The position numbers were made by a program, and so were the translations under genes. The notes below the pieces were generated by a model. The model was not told where the DNA came from and ran no database searches. It was given only the letters and a program-made list of their open reading frames with translations. DNA of 64,000 nt from Caballeronia glathei (GTDB taxonomy: Bacteria > Pseudomonadota > Gammaproteobacteria > Burkholderiales > Burkholderiaceae): positions 33,810-97,809 of the forward strand of contig NZ_JFHC01000028.1 in the NCBI RefSeq assembly GCF_000698595.1, given 5' to 3'. Positions 1-8,507 of the stretch are shown here, piece after piece. Every line of letters begins with the position of its first letter. Positions within the stretch are counted from its first letter, which is position 1.

Positions 1-1
1 G

Positions 2-337
2 AACGTCGGCGGCCCGGTGCTCGACGCCGTTCTGCCGCAGATGAACGCGTTCGGACGCATCGCGGTGTGCGGGATGATCGCGCGCTACGACGGCGCGCCG
101 GTGCCCCTGCAGCACCCGGAACTGATCCTCACGCAGCGGCTGAAGGTGCAGGGCTTCATCGTGAATGAACAGCCCGACGTCTGGCCGCAGGCGCTCAGGC
201 AACTGGGCGAACTCGTCGCGCAGAAGAAGCTGCATTTTCGCGAGAGCATCGCGCAGGGCATTGAAAACGCGCCTGAGGCGTTTCTCGGACTGCTCAAGGG
301 CAGGAATTTCGGCAAGCAGCTCGTGAGGCTGGTCTGA
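2..337 (+). CDS. zinc-type (MDR) NADP-dependent oxidoreductase, C-terminal part
   Basis: The frame is open from the window edge to the stop, so only the last 111 residues are present. They match the C-terminal end of medium-chain dehydrogenase/reductase enzymes of the NADP-dependent curcumin/alkenal double-bond reductase type: a GxxxxYDG segment after the last strand of the nucleotide-binding fold, a QGFIV strand, and a closing stretch that ends FGKQLVRLV. The family usually measures about 330-340 residues, so about two thirds lie outside the window. The next gene, an SDR oxidoreductase, starts 39 bp downstream on the same strand and is probably co-transcribed. The substrate cannot be told from this fragment. 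Confidence 0.85.
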   Translation, partial: NVGGPVLDAVLPQMNAFGRIAVCGMIARYDGAPVPLQHPELILTQRLKVQGFIVNEQPDVWPQALRQLGELVAQKKLHFRESIAQGIENAPEAFLGLLKGRNFGKQLVRLV

Positions 338-376
338 CAAGGCTTTCACGCGATCAGGCGTGAATCAGGAGAGGGC

Positions 377-1249
377 GTGGATCAATTCGAAGGCAAGGTT
401 GCTGTGATCACCGGCGGCGGCAGCGGTTTCGGCCGCGAGTTCGCGGTGAAGGGCGCGTCGCTCGGCATGAAGCTCGTGCTCGCCGACGTCGACGCGAACG
501 CGCTCGCGCAAACGGTGGACATGCTGCGCGCATCGGGTGCCGAGGCGATCGGCGTGCCAACCGATGTCTCCGACGCCCGCGCGGTGGACGCGCTCGCGCA
601 AGCCACGCTCGATGCCTTCGGCGCGGCGCACCTGCTCTTCAACAACGCTGGCGTCGGCGCGGGCGGCTTCGTCTGGGAGAACAGCGCAAACGACTGGCAA
701 TGGGTGTTCGGCGTGAACGTGATGGGCGTGGCGAACGGCCTGCGCGCGTTCGTGCCGCTCATGCTGCGGCAGAACGAGCCCGCGCACATCGTCAACACGG
801 CCTCTGTTGCGGGCCTGCTCGCCGCGCCGGCCATGGGCGTCTACAACGCGTCGAAGCATGCGGTCGTCGGGTTGACGGAAACGCTCCATCACGACCTGGC
901 GATCGCGGGCGGGCCGGTCGGCTGTTCGCTGCTTTGCCCGGCGTTCGTGCCGACGGGCATCGCGGATGCGGAACGCACGCGGCCCGGCAAACTGCGCAAC
1001 GAAGCGCCGCTCACGGCGTCGCAGAAGCTCGCCGGCAGGCAACTGGCGAAGGCGGTGCAGGGGGGCAGGCTGTCGGCGCGGGAAGTCGCGGAGATCACCT
1101 TCGATGCGATCCGCGAACGGCGCTTTTACGTGATCACGCACCCGGGCATCATGGCGTCGGTGCAGCTGCGTCTGGACGACATCGCGCAATTGCGCAACCC
1201 GACCGATCCGATGTCGCTCAAGCCCGAGGTGAAACCGGTGTCGCAGTGA
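377..1249 (+). CDS. SDR family oxidoreductase
   Basis: A 290-residue short-chain dehydrogenase/reductase. The N-terminal Rossmann fold carries TGGGSGFG at residues 12-19 (the TGxxxGxG dinucleotide motif), NNAG near residue 92 and the catalytic YNASK near residue 156. The start is a GTG preceded by AGGAGA five bases upstream; no better ATG lies nearby. The protein is longer than the classic 250-residue SDR by a C-terminal tail, as in many uncharacterised SDRs from Burkholderia. It follows an MDR reductase and precedes an HSL-type esterase, so the three may act on one carbonyl or ester substrate; this is inference. The substrate is unknown. Confidence 0.9.
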   Translation: MDQFEGKVAVITGGGSGFGREFAVKGASLGMKLVLADVDANALAQTVDMLRASGAEAIGVPTDVSDARAVDALAQATLDAFGAAHLLFNNAGVGAGGFVWENSANDWQWVFGVNVMGVANGLRAFVPLMLRQNEPAHIVNTASVAGLLAAPAMGVYNASKHAVVGLTETLHHDLAIAGGPVGCSLLCPAFVPTGIADAERTRPGKLRNEAPLTASQKLAGRQLAKAVQGGRLSAREVAEITFDAIRERRFYVITHPGIMASVQLRLDDIAQLRNPTDPMSLKPEVKPVSQ

Positions 1250-1351
1250 CGGGGCCGGCATTGACATGCTGACTACTCGCGGCGCCCGGCGGCTTGCGCG
1301 CCGCCGCGATCGTGGCATCATCACGAGCCGTCAAACGCTCAGGCCCAGCCG

Positions 1352-2320
1352 ATGCCGCTGAATCCCAAGATCGCCCAGATTCTCGAGATGGTCGCCCGCG
1401 CAAAGCGGCCGCCCTATCACACGCTGACGCCGCGCGAGGCGCGTGCCGCCTACGCGACGAGCGCGCAGATCCTCGACGTCGCACCCGCCCCGATGTACGA
1501 CACCCAGGACATCGAGATCCCAGCGCGCGACGGCGCCACCTTGCGCACGCGCCTCTACTTTCCGTTCGAGCCAAGTTGGACACAGCCGGCGCCCGCGCTC
1601 GTGTATTTCCATGGCGGCGGCTTCACGGTCGGCAGCATCGAGACGCACGATGCGCTGTGCCGCAAGCTCGCGCACGACGCCTGCTGCGTCGTGGCGTCGG
1701 TCGACTATCGGCTCGCGCCCGAGCACAGGTTTCCGGTCGCGGTGAACGACGCGTTCGACGCGCTGCAATGGCTGCACGCGCAGGCAGAAACGCTTGGCAT
1801 CGACCCGGCGCGGCTCGCCGTGGGCGGCGACAGCGCGGGCGGCACGCTCGCCACCGTCTGCGCCGCGCTCGCACGCGACGCCGGCATTGCGCTGCGCCTG
1901 CAATTGCTGATCTATCCGGGCACGAGCGCGCGGCAGCAGAGCGAATCGCATGCGCGGCTCGCCGAGGGTTTTCTGCTCTCGGGCGAGACGATTCAGTGGT
2001 TTTTCGCCCAATATCTGCAAGACGACGGCGATCGCGACGACTGGCGCTTCGCGCCGCTCGACGGCACGCGCGGCATGCCGGATTTCACGGGCGTCGCACC
2101 GGCCTGGATTGCCGCCGCCGACCATGATCCTCTGTTCGACGAAGACATCGCGTATGCGGACAAACTGCGCGCCGCGGGCGTGCCGGTGAGCTTGCGCCGC
2201 TACGAGGGGATGATCCACGAGTTTTTCAAGATGGGCGGCTTCGTGCCCGAAGTGGCGCAGGCGCACGCCGAAGCCGTGGACGCACTGCGATCGGCGCTGG
2301 AAGTGCCGGACGAGCGATGA
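1352..2320 (+). CDS. alpha/beta hydrolase, hormone-sensitive lipase (HSL) family
   Basis: A 322-residue esterase/lipase. The oxyanion-hole motif HGGGF lies at residues 87-91 and the nucleophile elbow GDSAGG at 159-164 (Ser161). A DPLFDE segment near residue 255 supplies the probable acid and MIHEF near 288 the histidine, which together give the full HSL (family IV) triad. No signal peptide is visible, so it is expected to be cytoplasmic and to act on short-chain acyl esters. It lies about 100 bp after the SDR gene on the same strand. An ATG start inside a run of alternative frames was chosen because the conserved N-terminal cap begins directly after it. Confidence 0.9.
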   Translation: MPLNPKIAQILEMVARAKRPPYHTLTPREARAAYATSAQILDVAPAPMYDTQDIEIPARDGATLRTRLYFPFEPSWTQPAPALVYFHGGGFTVGSIETHDALCRKLAHDACCVVASVDYRLAPEHRFPVAVNDAFDALQWLHAQAETLGIDPARLAVGGDSAGGTLATVCAALARDAGIALRLQLLIYPGTSARQQSESHARLAEGFLLSGETIQWFFAQYLQDDGDRDDWRFAPLDGTRGMPDFTGVAPAWIAAADHDPLFDEDIAYADKLRAAGVPVSLRRYEGMIHEFFKMGGFVPEVAQAHAEAVDALRSALEVPDER

Positions 2321-2401
2321 TCGCGGGGCGCCGAAGCTTGTCCGCCGCGACGCGCACTCACCACTAAAAAAGTTTAAAGAACTTTACGCGCATAAAGAAA
2401 A

Positions 2402-3226
2402 TCAGCGCGCGACGTCGAACGCGTGGCTGCGCTCGAAGGCCCCCGGCCGCACCACGCGATGCGAGCCGTCGTCGTCGCTGCGTTCCTTGATCTCGACCGT
2501 GAGGCCGTCGTCGAACTGGCGCACGCGCAGCGCCGTCGTGCTGCGCGTGCCGTATTCGGGCGTTTCGATGAACGCCGCCGACAGCACCCGTTCGCGCTCG
2601 ACGGAAATGCCCGTCGACGGCAGCAGGTCGTCGTTGGCGATGCGCGGATCACGCAGGGTTTCGATCAGCACGTCGAGCGACGGCTGTTCGTCGGCGTGAA
2701 TGAGGTCGCACAAGGCTTCGCGCTGGGCGACGAGCTTCGGCCACGGCGTGTTCAGCAGGCTGTTGGAAAGGCCGTGCACGCCCGGTTCCAGCAGCGACGG
2801 CGGGGCGTCCGCGCGATTGCCGTACCAGCCGAGTTCGCGGCGCGTGAAATCGCCGACGAGCAGGTTGAAGCCGTTGTAGCGATGCCCCTCGCGCGCCACG
2901 CGGCGCAGGTAGTCGAGCGGGGGGACGGGCGCATCGGCGAGGAAATCGCTGACCAGCGCGCCGCGCGTCGGCGCATCGGGACGCACTTCGCTCGGCGCGC
3001 GGTAGTTCGTAAGCGCGGCGAAGCGGCCGTCGCGCGTGACGCCAAGCCAGGTGCCGCCGCCTGTCAGGTCGCGCCCTGCGAGCACGTTCGGCGCGTCCGG
3101 CCACCAGGCAAGCGAGTCGGTATCGCGGCGAAAGAACTCGTCGCGATTCGCCGAGAGCGTGAGAAGCGGACGCGCGCCGCCCGACGCATACGCATCGGGC
3201 TGCCAGTCGAAGACGATCAGGCACAT
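2402..3226 (-). CDS. NRDE family protein (TANGO2-like)
   Basis: A 274-residue protein beginning MCLIVFDW with the NRDE signature NRDEFFRR near residue 29, followed by the W(W/D)PD and GGTWLG blocks of the NRDE/TANGO2 family. The family has an Ntn-hydrolase-like fold with an N-terminal cysteine, and Cys2 is present here. Its biochemical role in bacteria is not settled; eukaryotic TANGO2 has been linked to haem and acyl-CoA handling. The gene lies 12 bp downstream of ygfZ on the minus strand and is likely co-transcribed with it. Confidence 0.88.
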   Translation of the reverse strand: MCLIVFDWQPDAYASGGARPLLTLSANRDEFFRRDTDSLAWWPDAPNVLAGRDLTGGGTWLGVTRDGRFAALTNYRAPSEVRPDAPTRGALVSDFLADAPVPPLDYLRRVAREGHRYNGFNLLVGDFTRRELGWYGNRADAPPSLLEPGVHGLSNSLLNTPWPKLVAQREALCDLIHADEQPSLDVLIETLRDPRIANDDLLPSTGISVERERVLSAAFIETPEYGTRSTTALRVRQFDDGLTVEIKERSDDDGSHRVVRPGAFERSHAFDVAR

Positions 3227-3238
3227 GATGTCGGATGC

Positions 3239-4225
3239 TCAGGCGTCGGCGGGAAAAGCGTAGGGAAGCGGCAGGAACGACAGCGCCGGGCCCTCAGCCG
3301 AGCCGACGTGCACCTTGCCGGGCTCAAGCGCGGCCAGCTTGATCTCGACGAGGCAGTCGACTCCGCCGTGCTCGGCCGGCGCCGTGTTGATCACGAGGCC
3401 GCAGGGCTGGCCGGGGTCGTCCGAGTGGAACACCTCGTTGCCGGGCGCGGCCGCCTCCGCGTGCGCGAGCGCCGTGCGGCGCTTGAGCGTGCCGCGATAC
3501 TGACTGCGCGCGACGATTTCCTGCCCCGGATAGCAGCCTTTCTTGAAATTGACGCCGCCGAGCACGTCGAAGTTGACCATCTGCGGGACGAACTGCTCGG
3601 AGGTGGCCTGCGTGATGCGCGGCTCGCCTGCGTGGATGTCGAGCCAGTCCCACAGCGCCGCCGGCGCGCGCGTCAACTTCTGTTCGAGGCCCGCCAGGCG
3701 CGCCTCGACTTCGGCCTTCGGGCCGACCCACAGGAAGCGCGGACGGTGCGCCGCATCCGGCACGCGGATCAGCGCGCCGTGCGGGCCTTCCACCTTCACG
3801 TGCACGCCGTCGGGCAGGGCGTCGAAGATCCCGGAGAGCGCCGCGCGCACGTCGCCCGCGAAGCCGACTGCTGCGACTTCGGGCGTTGCGTCGGCGAGCT
3901 TCGCCTTCGCGCGCAGCACGAACATCGACAGGCGCTTCTGCACGGCCGCCTGGACGTCTTGCGAGATCAGGAGACGCACCGCGTCCGCCGTGCGCCACAT
4001 CAGGAACGACGCGAGGAGCCGCCCCTTCGGCGAGCAATAGCCGGCAAGGCGCGCCGTGGATGCGTCGAGATGCTGGACGTCGTTGGTGAGTTGCGTGTGG
4101 AGGAAGCTCGCGGCGTCTTCGCCCCTGACGTCGATCACGCCGAACTGCGTGAGCGGAATGAATGCGCCCGAGGTCTGCACGGCGTCGAATCCGGGTGCGG
4201 CGGGTGAAGCGGTGGATGCAGTCAT
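3239..4225 (-). CDS. ygfZ: YgfZ/CAF17 folate-binding Fe-S cluster assembly protein
   Basis: A 328-residue protein of the folate-dependent YgfZ/GcvT-like family, which assists assembly or repair of certain [4Fe-4S] enzymes. The diagnostic motif KGCYPGQE occurs at residues 229-236 with the invariant Cys231. The N-terminal part has the GcvT-like fold features (DVRGEDAASFLHTQLTND). Length matches the family. It is divergent from mltG with under 80 bp between the translated regions, and it is followed by the NRDE gene; the ygfZ/mltG divergent pair is common in Burkholderiaceae. Confidence 0.92.
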   Translation of the reverse strand: MTASTASPAAPGFDAVQTSGAFIPLTQFGVIDVRGEDAASFLHTQLTNDVQHLDASTARLAGYCSPKGRLLASFLMWRTADAVRLLISQDVQAAVQKRLSMFVLRAKAKLADATPEVAAVGFAGDVRAALSGIFDALPDGVHVKVEGPHGALIRVPDAAHRPRFLWVGPKAEVEARLAGLEQKLTRAPAALWDWLDIHAGEPRITQATSEQFVPQMVNFDVLGGVNFKKGCYPGQEIVARSQYRGTLKRRTALAHAEAAAPGNEVFHSDDPGQPCGLVINTAPAEHGGVDCLVEIKLAALEPGKVHVGSAEGPALSFLPLPYAFPADA

Positions 4226-4270
4226 GGGGTGTGCTTGCTGTCAATCCTGACGATGGCGGGGGCGAACAAG

Positions 4271-4276
4271 TATTAT
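4271..4276 (+). promoter_or_regulatory. possible -10 box of the mltG-tmk promoter
   Basis: TATTAT lies 28 bases before the preferred mltG start and in the short space between the divergent ygfZ and mltG starts. A weak -35 candidate (CCTGAC, 4246-4251) is 19 bases upstream. If this is the -10, the longer mltG reading frame that begins at 4229 cannot be fully translated, which supports the start at 4304. Confidence 0.35.
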
Positions 4277-4303
4277 ATGGGGTCTATCCGAAGCGTGTTT
4301 CGC

Positions 4304-5314
4304 ATGTCCCTTTTGAAGAAATGTCTCATCGCGGCGGCGTCTGCCGTCGTGATCGCGATCGCGCTTGCAGGCGGCGTCTATTACTGGGCCACGAAGCCGA
4401 TGCAGCTCGCCACGCCGCAGCTCGATGTCACCATCAAGCCCCACAGCAGCCTGCGCAGCGTCAGCAACCAGCTGAGCCGCGGCGGCGTGCCGGTCGAACC
4501 CGAGCTGTTCATCCTGATGACCCGCGTGCTGGGGCTCTCGGCTCAGCTGAAGTCGGGCAACTACGAGTTCAAGAGCGGCATCACGCCGTACGAAGTGTTG
4601 CAGAAGATCGCCCGCGGCGACGTGAACGAGTACGTGGCGACCGTGATCGAAGGCTGGACGCTGCAGAAGATGCGCAGCGAACTCGACGCCAATTCCGCGC
4701 TCACGCACGACACGGCCGGCATGACCGACACCGATCTGCTGAAGGCGATCGGGGCGGCGGAGGTGGACAAGGCGTCCGCGGAGGGCCTTTTCTTCCCGGA
4801 CACCTATCTCTTCGACAAGGGCACGAGCGATCTCACCGTCTATCGCCGCGCGTACCGGCTGATGCAGCAGCGGCTCACGGAGGCGTGGAACGCGCGCGCG
4901 CCGGGCCTGCCCTACAAGACGCCGTACGAGGCGCTGATCATGGCGTCGATCGTCGAGAAGGAGACCGGGCGGGCCGCCGACCGGCCGCTTGTCGCGGCGG
5001 TGTTCGCGAACCGGCTGCGCATCGGGATGCCGCTGCAGACCGACCCGACGGTGATCTACGGGCTCGGCCCGTCCTACGCGGGGCGGCTGAAGAAAAAGGA
5101 CCTCCAAACCGACACTCCGTACAATACCTACACGCGCATGGGTCTGCCGCCGACGCCGATCGCGCTGCCGGGTGTCGCATCGCTTGCCGCCACGCTGAAT
5201 CCCGCATCGAGCACGGCGCTCTATTTCGTGTCGCGCGGCGACGGCAGCAGCATCTTTTCAGACAATCTTGGCGACCATAACAAGGCCGTCGACAAGTACA
5301 TCCGGGGTCAATGA
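4304..5314 (+). CDS. mltG: endolytic murein transglycosylase MltG (YceG-like)
   Basis: A 336-residue inner-membrane enzyme that cleaves nascent glycan strands and so sets peptidoglycan chain length. One membrane segment covers about residues 8-26 (LIAAASAVVIAIALAGGVYY), followed by the periplasmic LysM-like and YceG catalytic domains. SIVEKE at 215-220 holds the catalytic glutamate (Glu218, as in E. coli). An in-frame extension upstream to 4229 (GTG) or 4277 (ATG) exists, but starting at MSLLKK gives the family's usual length and a normal N-terminal anchor. The stop overlaps the tmk start (ATGA), so the two are translationally coupled. Confidence 0.93.
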   Translation: MSLLKKCLIAAASAVVIAIALAGGVYYWATKPMQLATPQLDVTIKPHSSLRSVSNQLSRGGVPVEPELFILMTRVLGLSAQLKSGNYEFKSGITPYEVLQKIARGDVNEYVATVIEGWTLQKMRSELDANSALTHDTAGMTDTDLLKAIGAAEVDKASAEGLFFPDTYLFDKGTSDLTVYRRAYRLMQQRLTEAWNARAPGLPYKTPYEALIMASIVEKETGRAADRPLVAAVFANRLRIGMPLQTDPTVIYGLGPSYAGRLKKKDLQTDTPYNTYTRMGLPPTPIALPGVASLAATLNPASSTALYFVSRGDGSSIFSDNLGDHNKAVDKYIRGQ

Positions 5315-5934
5315 TGGTGCGCGGCAAATTCATTACGTTCGAAGGCATCGACGGCGCGGGCAAGACCACGCATCTGAACTGGTTTCGCGAGCGGCTGGAA
5401 GCGCGGATCGCGGCGAGCGGGCGCTCGGTGGTGGTGACGCGCGAGCCCGGCGGCACGGCGCTCGGCGAGACGCTGCGCGGCATTCTGCTGAACCAGCCGA
5501 TGGATCTCGAAACCGAGGCGCTGCTCATGTTCGCGGCGCGCCGCGAGCACCTCGCGCAAGTGATCGAGCCGGCGCTCGCGCGCGGCGACTGGGTGCTCTC
5601 CGACCGTTTTTCCGACGCGACCTTCGCCTATCAGGGCGGCGGCCGCGGCCTGCCGCGCGACAAGCTCGAAGCGCTGGAGCGCTGGGTGCAGGGGGGGTTT
5701 CAGCCGGACCTGACCGTGCTGTTCGACGTGCCGATCGCCACCGCGAGCGAGCGGCGCGGCGCAGCGCGCTCGCCGGACAAGTTCGAGAGCGAGTCGGAAG
5801 CGTTTTTCGCGCGTACGCGCAACGAATATCTGCGGCGGGCCGAAGAGTCGCCGGAGCGGTTCGTGATCGTGGACGCGACGCGCAGCATCGCTGATATTCA
5901 GGATGTGCTTGAGGATGTCATCTCAACTGTATGA
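5311..5934 (+). CDS. tmk: thymidylate kinase
   Basis: A 207-residue dTMP kinase that makes dTDP for DNA synthesis. The P-loop GIDGAGKTT is at residues 12-20, the DR(F/Y)xxS motif (DRFSDATFAY) lies near residue 96, and the LID region follows. It overlaps the mltG stop by four bases. The last ~15 codons (from about 5890) switch to AT-rich codons (GCT, GAT, ATT, CTT, TCA, ACT, GTA) and run straight into a ~30% GC spacer, unlike the rest of the gene. The 3' end may therefore have been replaced when foreign DNA entered the tmk-holB junction; the catalytic core is intact. Confidence 0.95.
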   Translation: MMVRGKFITFEGIDGAGKTTHLNWFRERLEARIAASGRSVVVTREPGGTALGETLRGILLNQPMDLETEALLMFAARREHLAQVIEPALARGDWVLSDRFSDATFAYQGGGRGLPRDKLEALERWVQGGFQPDLTVLFDVPIATASERRGAARSPDKFESESEAFFARTRNEYLRRAEESPERFVIVDATRSIADIQDVLEDVISTV

Positions 5935-6076
5935 ATAAGAAGGATATTTTTTATATCTAATGTTGGATCCAGGTTGAGAAGTATCGGCCAAGATGTTGAT
6001 TCAAAAGATGTTTCACGAAATGCCGATGCATTACTTGAATAAACTAATTCAAGTCATTGAAAAATATAGAGATTAG
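5935..6076. other. AT-rich spacer (~30% GC) between tmk and holB
   Basis: By direct count about 44 of 142 bases are G or C, against about two thirds in the flanking genes. tmk and holB normally touch or overlap in this order of genes. No inverted repeat, target duplication or transposase is visible, so the source is unknown. It contains the 27-codon frame listed separately. Confidence 0.7.
5993..6076 (+). CDS. 27-codon AT-rich ORF abutting holB (possible leader peptide or fragment)
   Basis: An ATG-initiated reading frame of 27 codons (MLIQKMFHEMPM...) ends in TAG directly before the holB ATG (TAG/ATG contact). It sits in the ~140-bp AT-rich spacer between tmk and holB. It has no recognised relatives and no good ribosome binding site; it could couple translation into holB or be a chance frame in inserted DNA. 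Confidence 0.25.
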   Translation: MLIQKMFHEMPMHYLNKLIQVIEKYRD

Positions 6077-7108
6077 ATGATCTACCCTTGGCAAACCGAC
6101 GACTGGACCCGCCTTCAGCAGTTGCGCGCGCACTGGCCGCATGCGCTCCTGCTGCACGGCGAGGCAGGCATCGGCAAACTCAAGTTCGCGCAGCATCTTG
6201 CCCAGGGCCTGCTCTGCGAATCGTCGCAGTCGAACGGCGAGCCCTGCGGCACATGCTCCGCCTGCCACTGGTTCACGCAGGGCAACCATCCCGACTATCG
6301 CGCGGTGGTCCCCGAGGCGCTGGCGGGTCTCGTCACCGCTGCGGACCCCGCCGCCGACGACAAGCCCGACACCGACGAAGGCAAGAAAACACGCACGCCG
6401 AGCAAGGAAATCAAGATCGAGCAGGTGCGCGCGCTGCTCGACTTCTGCGGCGTCGGATCGCATCGCGGCGGGTTACGCGTCGTGCTGCTGTATCCGGCGG
6501 AGGCGCTCAACGTCGCCGCCTCGAACGCGCTTCTGAAGACGCTCGAAGAACCGCCGTCGGGCGTGGTCTTCCTGCTCGTTTCGGCGCGCATGGACCGGCT
6601 GCTGCCGACCATCGTCAGCCGCTGCCGCCAATGGCCGATGTCGCTGCCGCAGCCCGGCGCGGCGGTCGAATGGCTCGCGGCGCAAGGTGTGGCCGACCCC
6701 GCGGCGCTCCTCGCCGAAGTGGGCGGCGCGCCGCTCAACGCGCTCGCGCTCGCGAGCGACGAAAACCGGCCGCTGCGCGATTTCACGCTTGCGCAACTCG
6801 CCGCCGGGCCGAACTGCGACGCCTTCGCCTGCGGCGAAAGCCTCCAGAAGCTGCCCGTGCCGACCGTGCTCGGCTGGCTTCAGCGCTGGCTGTTCGATCT
6901 GCTCGCGCAGCGCACGGCGGGCCGTCCGCGCTATTTTCCGAACGCGTCGAAGGCACTCGAGCGCTGCGCGCGCGAGGCCGATCCCGCCGCGCTCGCCCGC
7001 TACATGCGCACCGTCACGCGCCAGCGCGCGGTGGAAAACCACCCGCTGAATGCGCGCCTCGTGTTTGAAGAACTTTTCATCGGTTATCGCGACGTTTTCG
7101 CGACTTGA
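6077..7108 (+). CDS. holB: DNA polymerase III subunit delta'
   Basis: A 343-residue clamp-loader subunit. The degenerate P-loop GEAGIGK is at residues 28-34 and a zinc module includes Cys57, Cys60 and Cys63 (CGTCSAC) with Cys47 nearby. ALLKTLEEPP and the SRC motif (IVSRCRQ) near residue 178 are typical of delta'. An acidic, lysine-rich insert at about 95-110 (DPAADDKPDTDEGKK) is usual in Burkholderia orthologues. The start directly follows the AT-rich spacer; MIYPWQ is the conserved N-terminus, so the coding region itself is complete. Confidence 0.94.
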   Translation: MIYPWQTDDWTRLQQLRAHWPHALLLHGEAGIGKLKFAQHLAQGLLCESSQSNGEPCGTCSACHWFTQGNHPDYRAVVPEALAGLVTAADPAADDKPDTDEGKKTRTPSKEIKIEQVRALLDFCGVGSHRGGLRVVLLYPAEALNVAASNALLKTLEEPPSGVVFLLVSARMDRLLPTIVSRCRQWPMSLPQPGAAVEWLAAQGVADPAALLAEVGGAPLNALALASDENRPLRDFTLAQLAAGPNCDAFACGESLQKLPVPTVLGWLQRWLFDLLAQRTAGRPRYFPNASKALERCAREADPAALARYMRTVTRQRAVENHPLNARLVFEELFIGYRDVFAT

Positions 7109-7124
7109 TGCCCGCCCGCCAACC

Positions 7125-7637
7125 ATGAGTTTGACTTACCGCGACGCCACACTCGACGATCTGCCCGCCATCGTCGCCATCTACAATTCGACGGTGCCCT
7201 CGCGCTGCGTCACCGCCGACCTGGAACCCGTGACGGTGGAAAGCCGGCTCGGCTGGTTCCACGCGCACGGTCCGAAGGCACGCCCGCTGTGGGTCGTCGA
7301 GGAAGGCGGCGAGGTGATCGCGTGGCTGAGCTTCTCGGACTTCTATGGCCGTCCGGCCTATTCGCGCACGACGGAGGTGAGCATCTACCTCGACGAAAAG
7401 GCGCGCGGCAAGGGGCTCGGCAGGAAACTGCTGCAGGCCGCGCTCGACAAGGCGCCCGCGCTCGAAGTCGATACGGTGCTCGGCTTCATCTTCGGCCACA
7501 ACGAAGCGAGCCTGCGGCTCTTCAGGGGCTTCGGCTTCGAGGTATGGGGGTCGCTGCCGCGCGTGGCGGTGCTCGACGGCGTCGAGCGCGATCTCGTGAT
7601 CCTCGGGCGGCGCCTCGATGCCGCGCCTCGCGCCTGA
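7125..7637 (+). CDS. GNAT family N-acetyltransferase (phosphinothricin acetyltransferase-like)
   Basis: A 170-residue single-domain acetyltransferase. The acetyl-CoA pyrophosphate loop is GKGLGRKLL near residue 92, and the order of blocks (Y(R/N)xxxxxDLPAIVAIYNSTV, EVSIYLDEKARGKGLG, LGFIFGHNEASLRLFRGFGFE) is that of the PAT/YncA group. An upstream in-frame ATG at 7050 lies inside holB; the start at 7125 gives MSLTYRDA, the usual N-terminus. It lies between holB and tatD, which are often neighbours without it. Substrate unknown; resistance to phosphinothricin-like amines or methionine sulfoximine is known for the family. Confidence 0.88.
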   Translation: MSLTYRDATLDDLPAIVAIYNSTVPSRCVTADLEPVTVESRLGWFHAHGPKARPLWVVEEGGEVIAWLSFSDFYGRPAYSRTTEVSIYLDEKARGKGLGRKLLQAALDKAPALEVDTVLGFIFGHNEASLRLFRGFGFEVWGSLPRVAVLDGVERDLVILGRRLDAAPRA

Positions 7638-7667
7638 GCGGCGGCCGCCAACACAGGAAACAGCGCC

Positions 7668-8462
7668 ATGTTTGTCGATTCGCATTGCCACATCAACTTC
7701 GAAGGCCTCGCCGAGCGCATGCCCGACGTGCTCGCGAAGATGCGCGAGCATCAGGTGACGCACGCGCTGTGCGTCAGCGTCGATTTCGAGACGCTGCCGT
7801 CCGTGCTCGCGCTCGCTGAAGCGCACGAGAACATCTATGCGTCGGTGGGCGTTCATCCCGACCACGAGGATGCGAAAGAGCCGAGCGTCGCGGAACTGGT
7901 GGAACTGGCGTCGCATCCGAAGGTCGTCGCCATCGGTGAGACCGGGCTCGACTACTACCGGCTGGAAGGCCGCACGATCGCCGACATGGAATGGCAGCGC
8001 GAGCGCTTTCGCACGCACATCCGCGCGGCCCACGCGACGGGCAAGCCGCTCATCGTGCATACGCGCTCGTCGGCGGAAGACACGCTGCGCATCATGGAAG
8101 AGGAGCACGCGAGCGTGCCGGGCGGCGTGATGCACTGCTTCACGGAGCCGTGGAGTGTGGCTGCGCCTGCGCTGGCGCAGAATTTTTACATCTCGCTTTC
8201 CGGCATTGTCACGTTCAAGAACGCGAAAGACGTCCACGATGTCGCGAGGCGCGTGCCGCTCGAGCGTCTCCTGATCGAAACCGACTCGCCCTATCTCGCG
8301 CCGGTGCCGTATCGCGGCAAGCCGAATGAACCTGCGTACGTCAGTTATGTCGGACGTTTCATCGCGCAACTGCGCGAGCTTCCGGACGAAGCGCTCGCGC
8401 AGGCGACCACCGACAACTTTTTCCGGCTATTCAAGATTGCGCGGCCCGAGGCCGGTGAATGA
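7668..8462 (+). CDS. TatD family metal-dependent hydrolase (YcfH type)
   Basis: A 264-residue TIM-barrel phosphohydrolase/DNase-like protein. Metal ligands are visible in order: DSHCHI at residues 4-9, GETGLDYY near 87, HTRSS near 128, HCFTEP near 155 and ETDSPYLAP near 204. Its position after holB matches YcfH of E. coli, which lies downstream of holB. Preceded by AGGAAA nine bases before the ATG. It probably acts in the cytoplasm in 3' end trimming or nucleotide salvage; the in vivo role is not settled. Confidence 0.92.
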   Translation: MFVDSHCHINFEGLAERMPDVLAKMREHQVTHALCVSVDFETLPSVLALAEAHENIYASVGVHPDHEDAKEPSVAELVELASHPKVVAIGETGLDYYRLEGRTIADMEWQRERFRTHIRAAHATGKPLIVHTRSSAEDTLRIMEEEHASVPGGVMHCFTEPWSVAAPALAQNFYISLSGIVTFKNAKDVHDVARRVPLERLLIETDSPYLAPVPYRGKPNEPAYVSYVGRFIAQLRELPDEALAQATTDNFFRLFKIARPEAGE

Positions 8463-8507
8463 CCGCCGCAATGCAACGATCAGATGTTTAGGCAACCCAA
8501 GGCTCAC

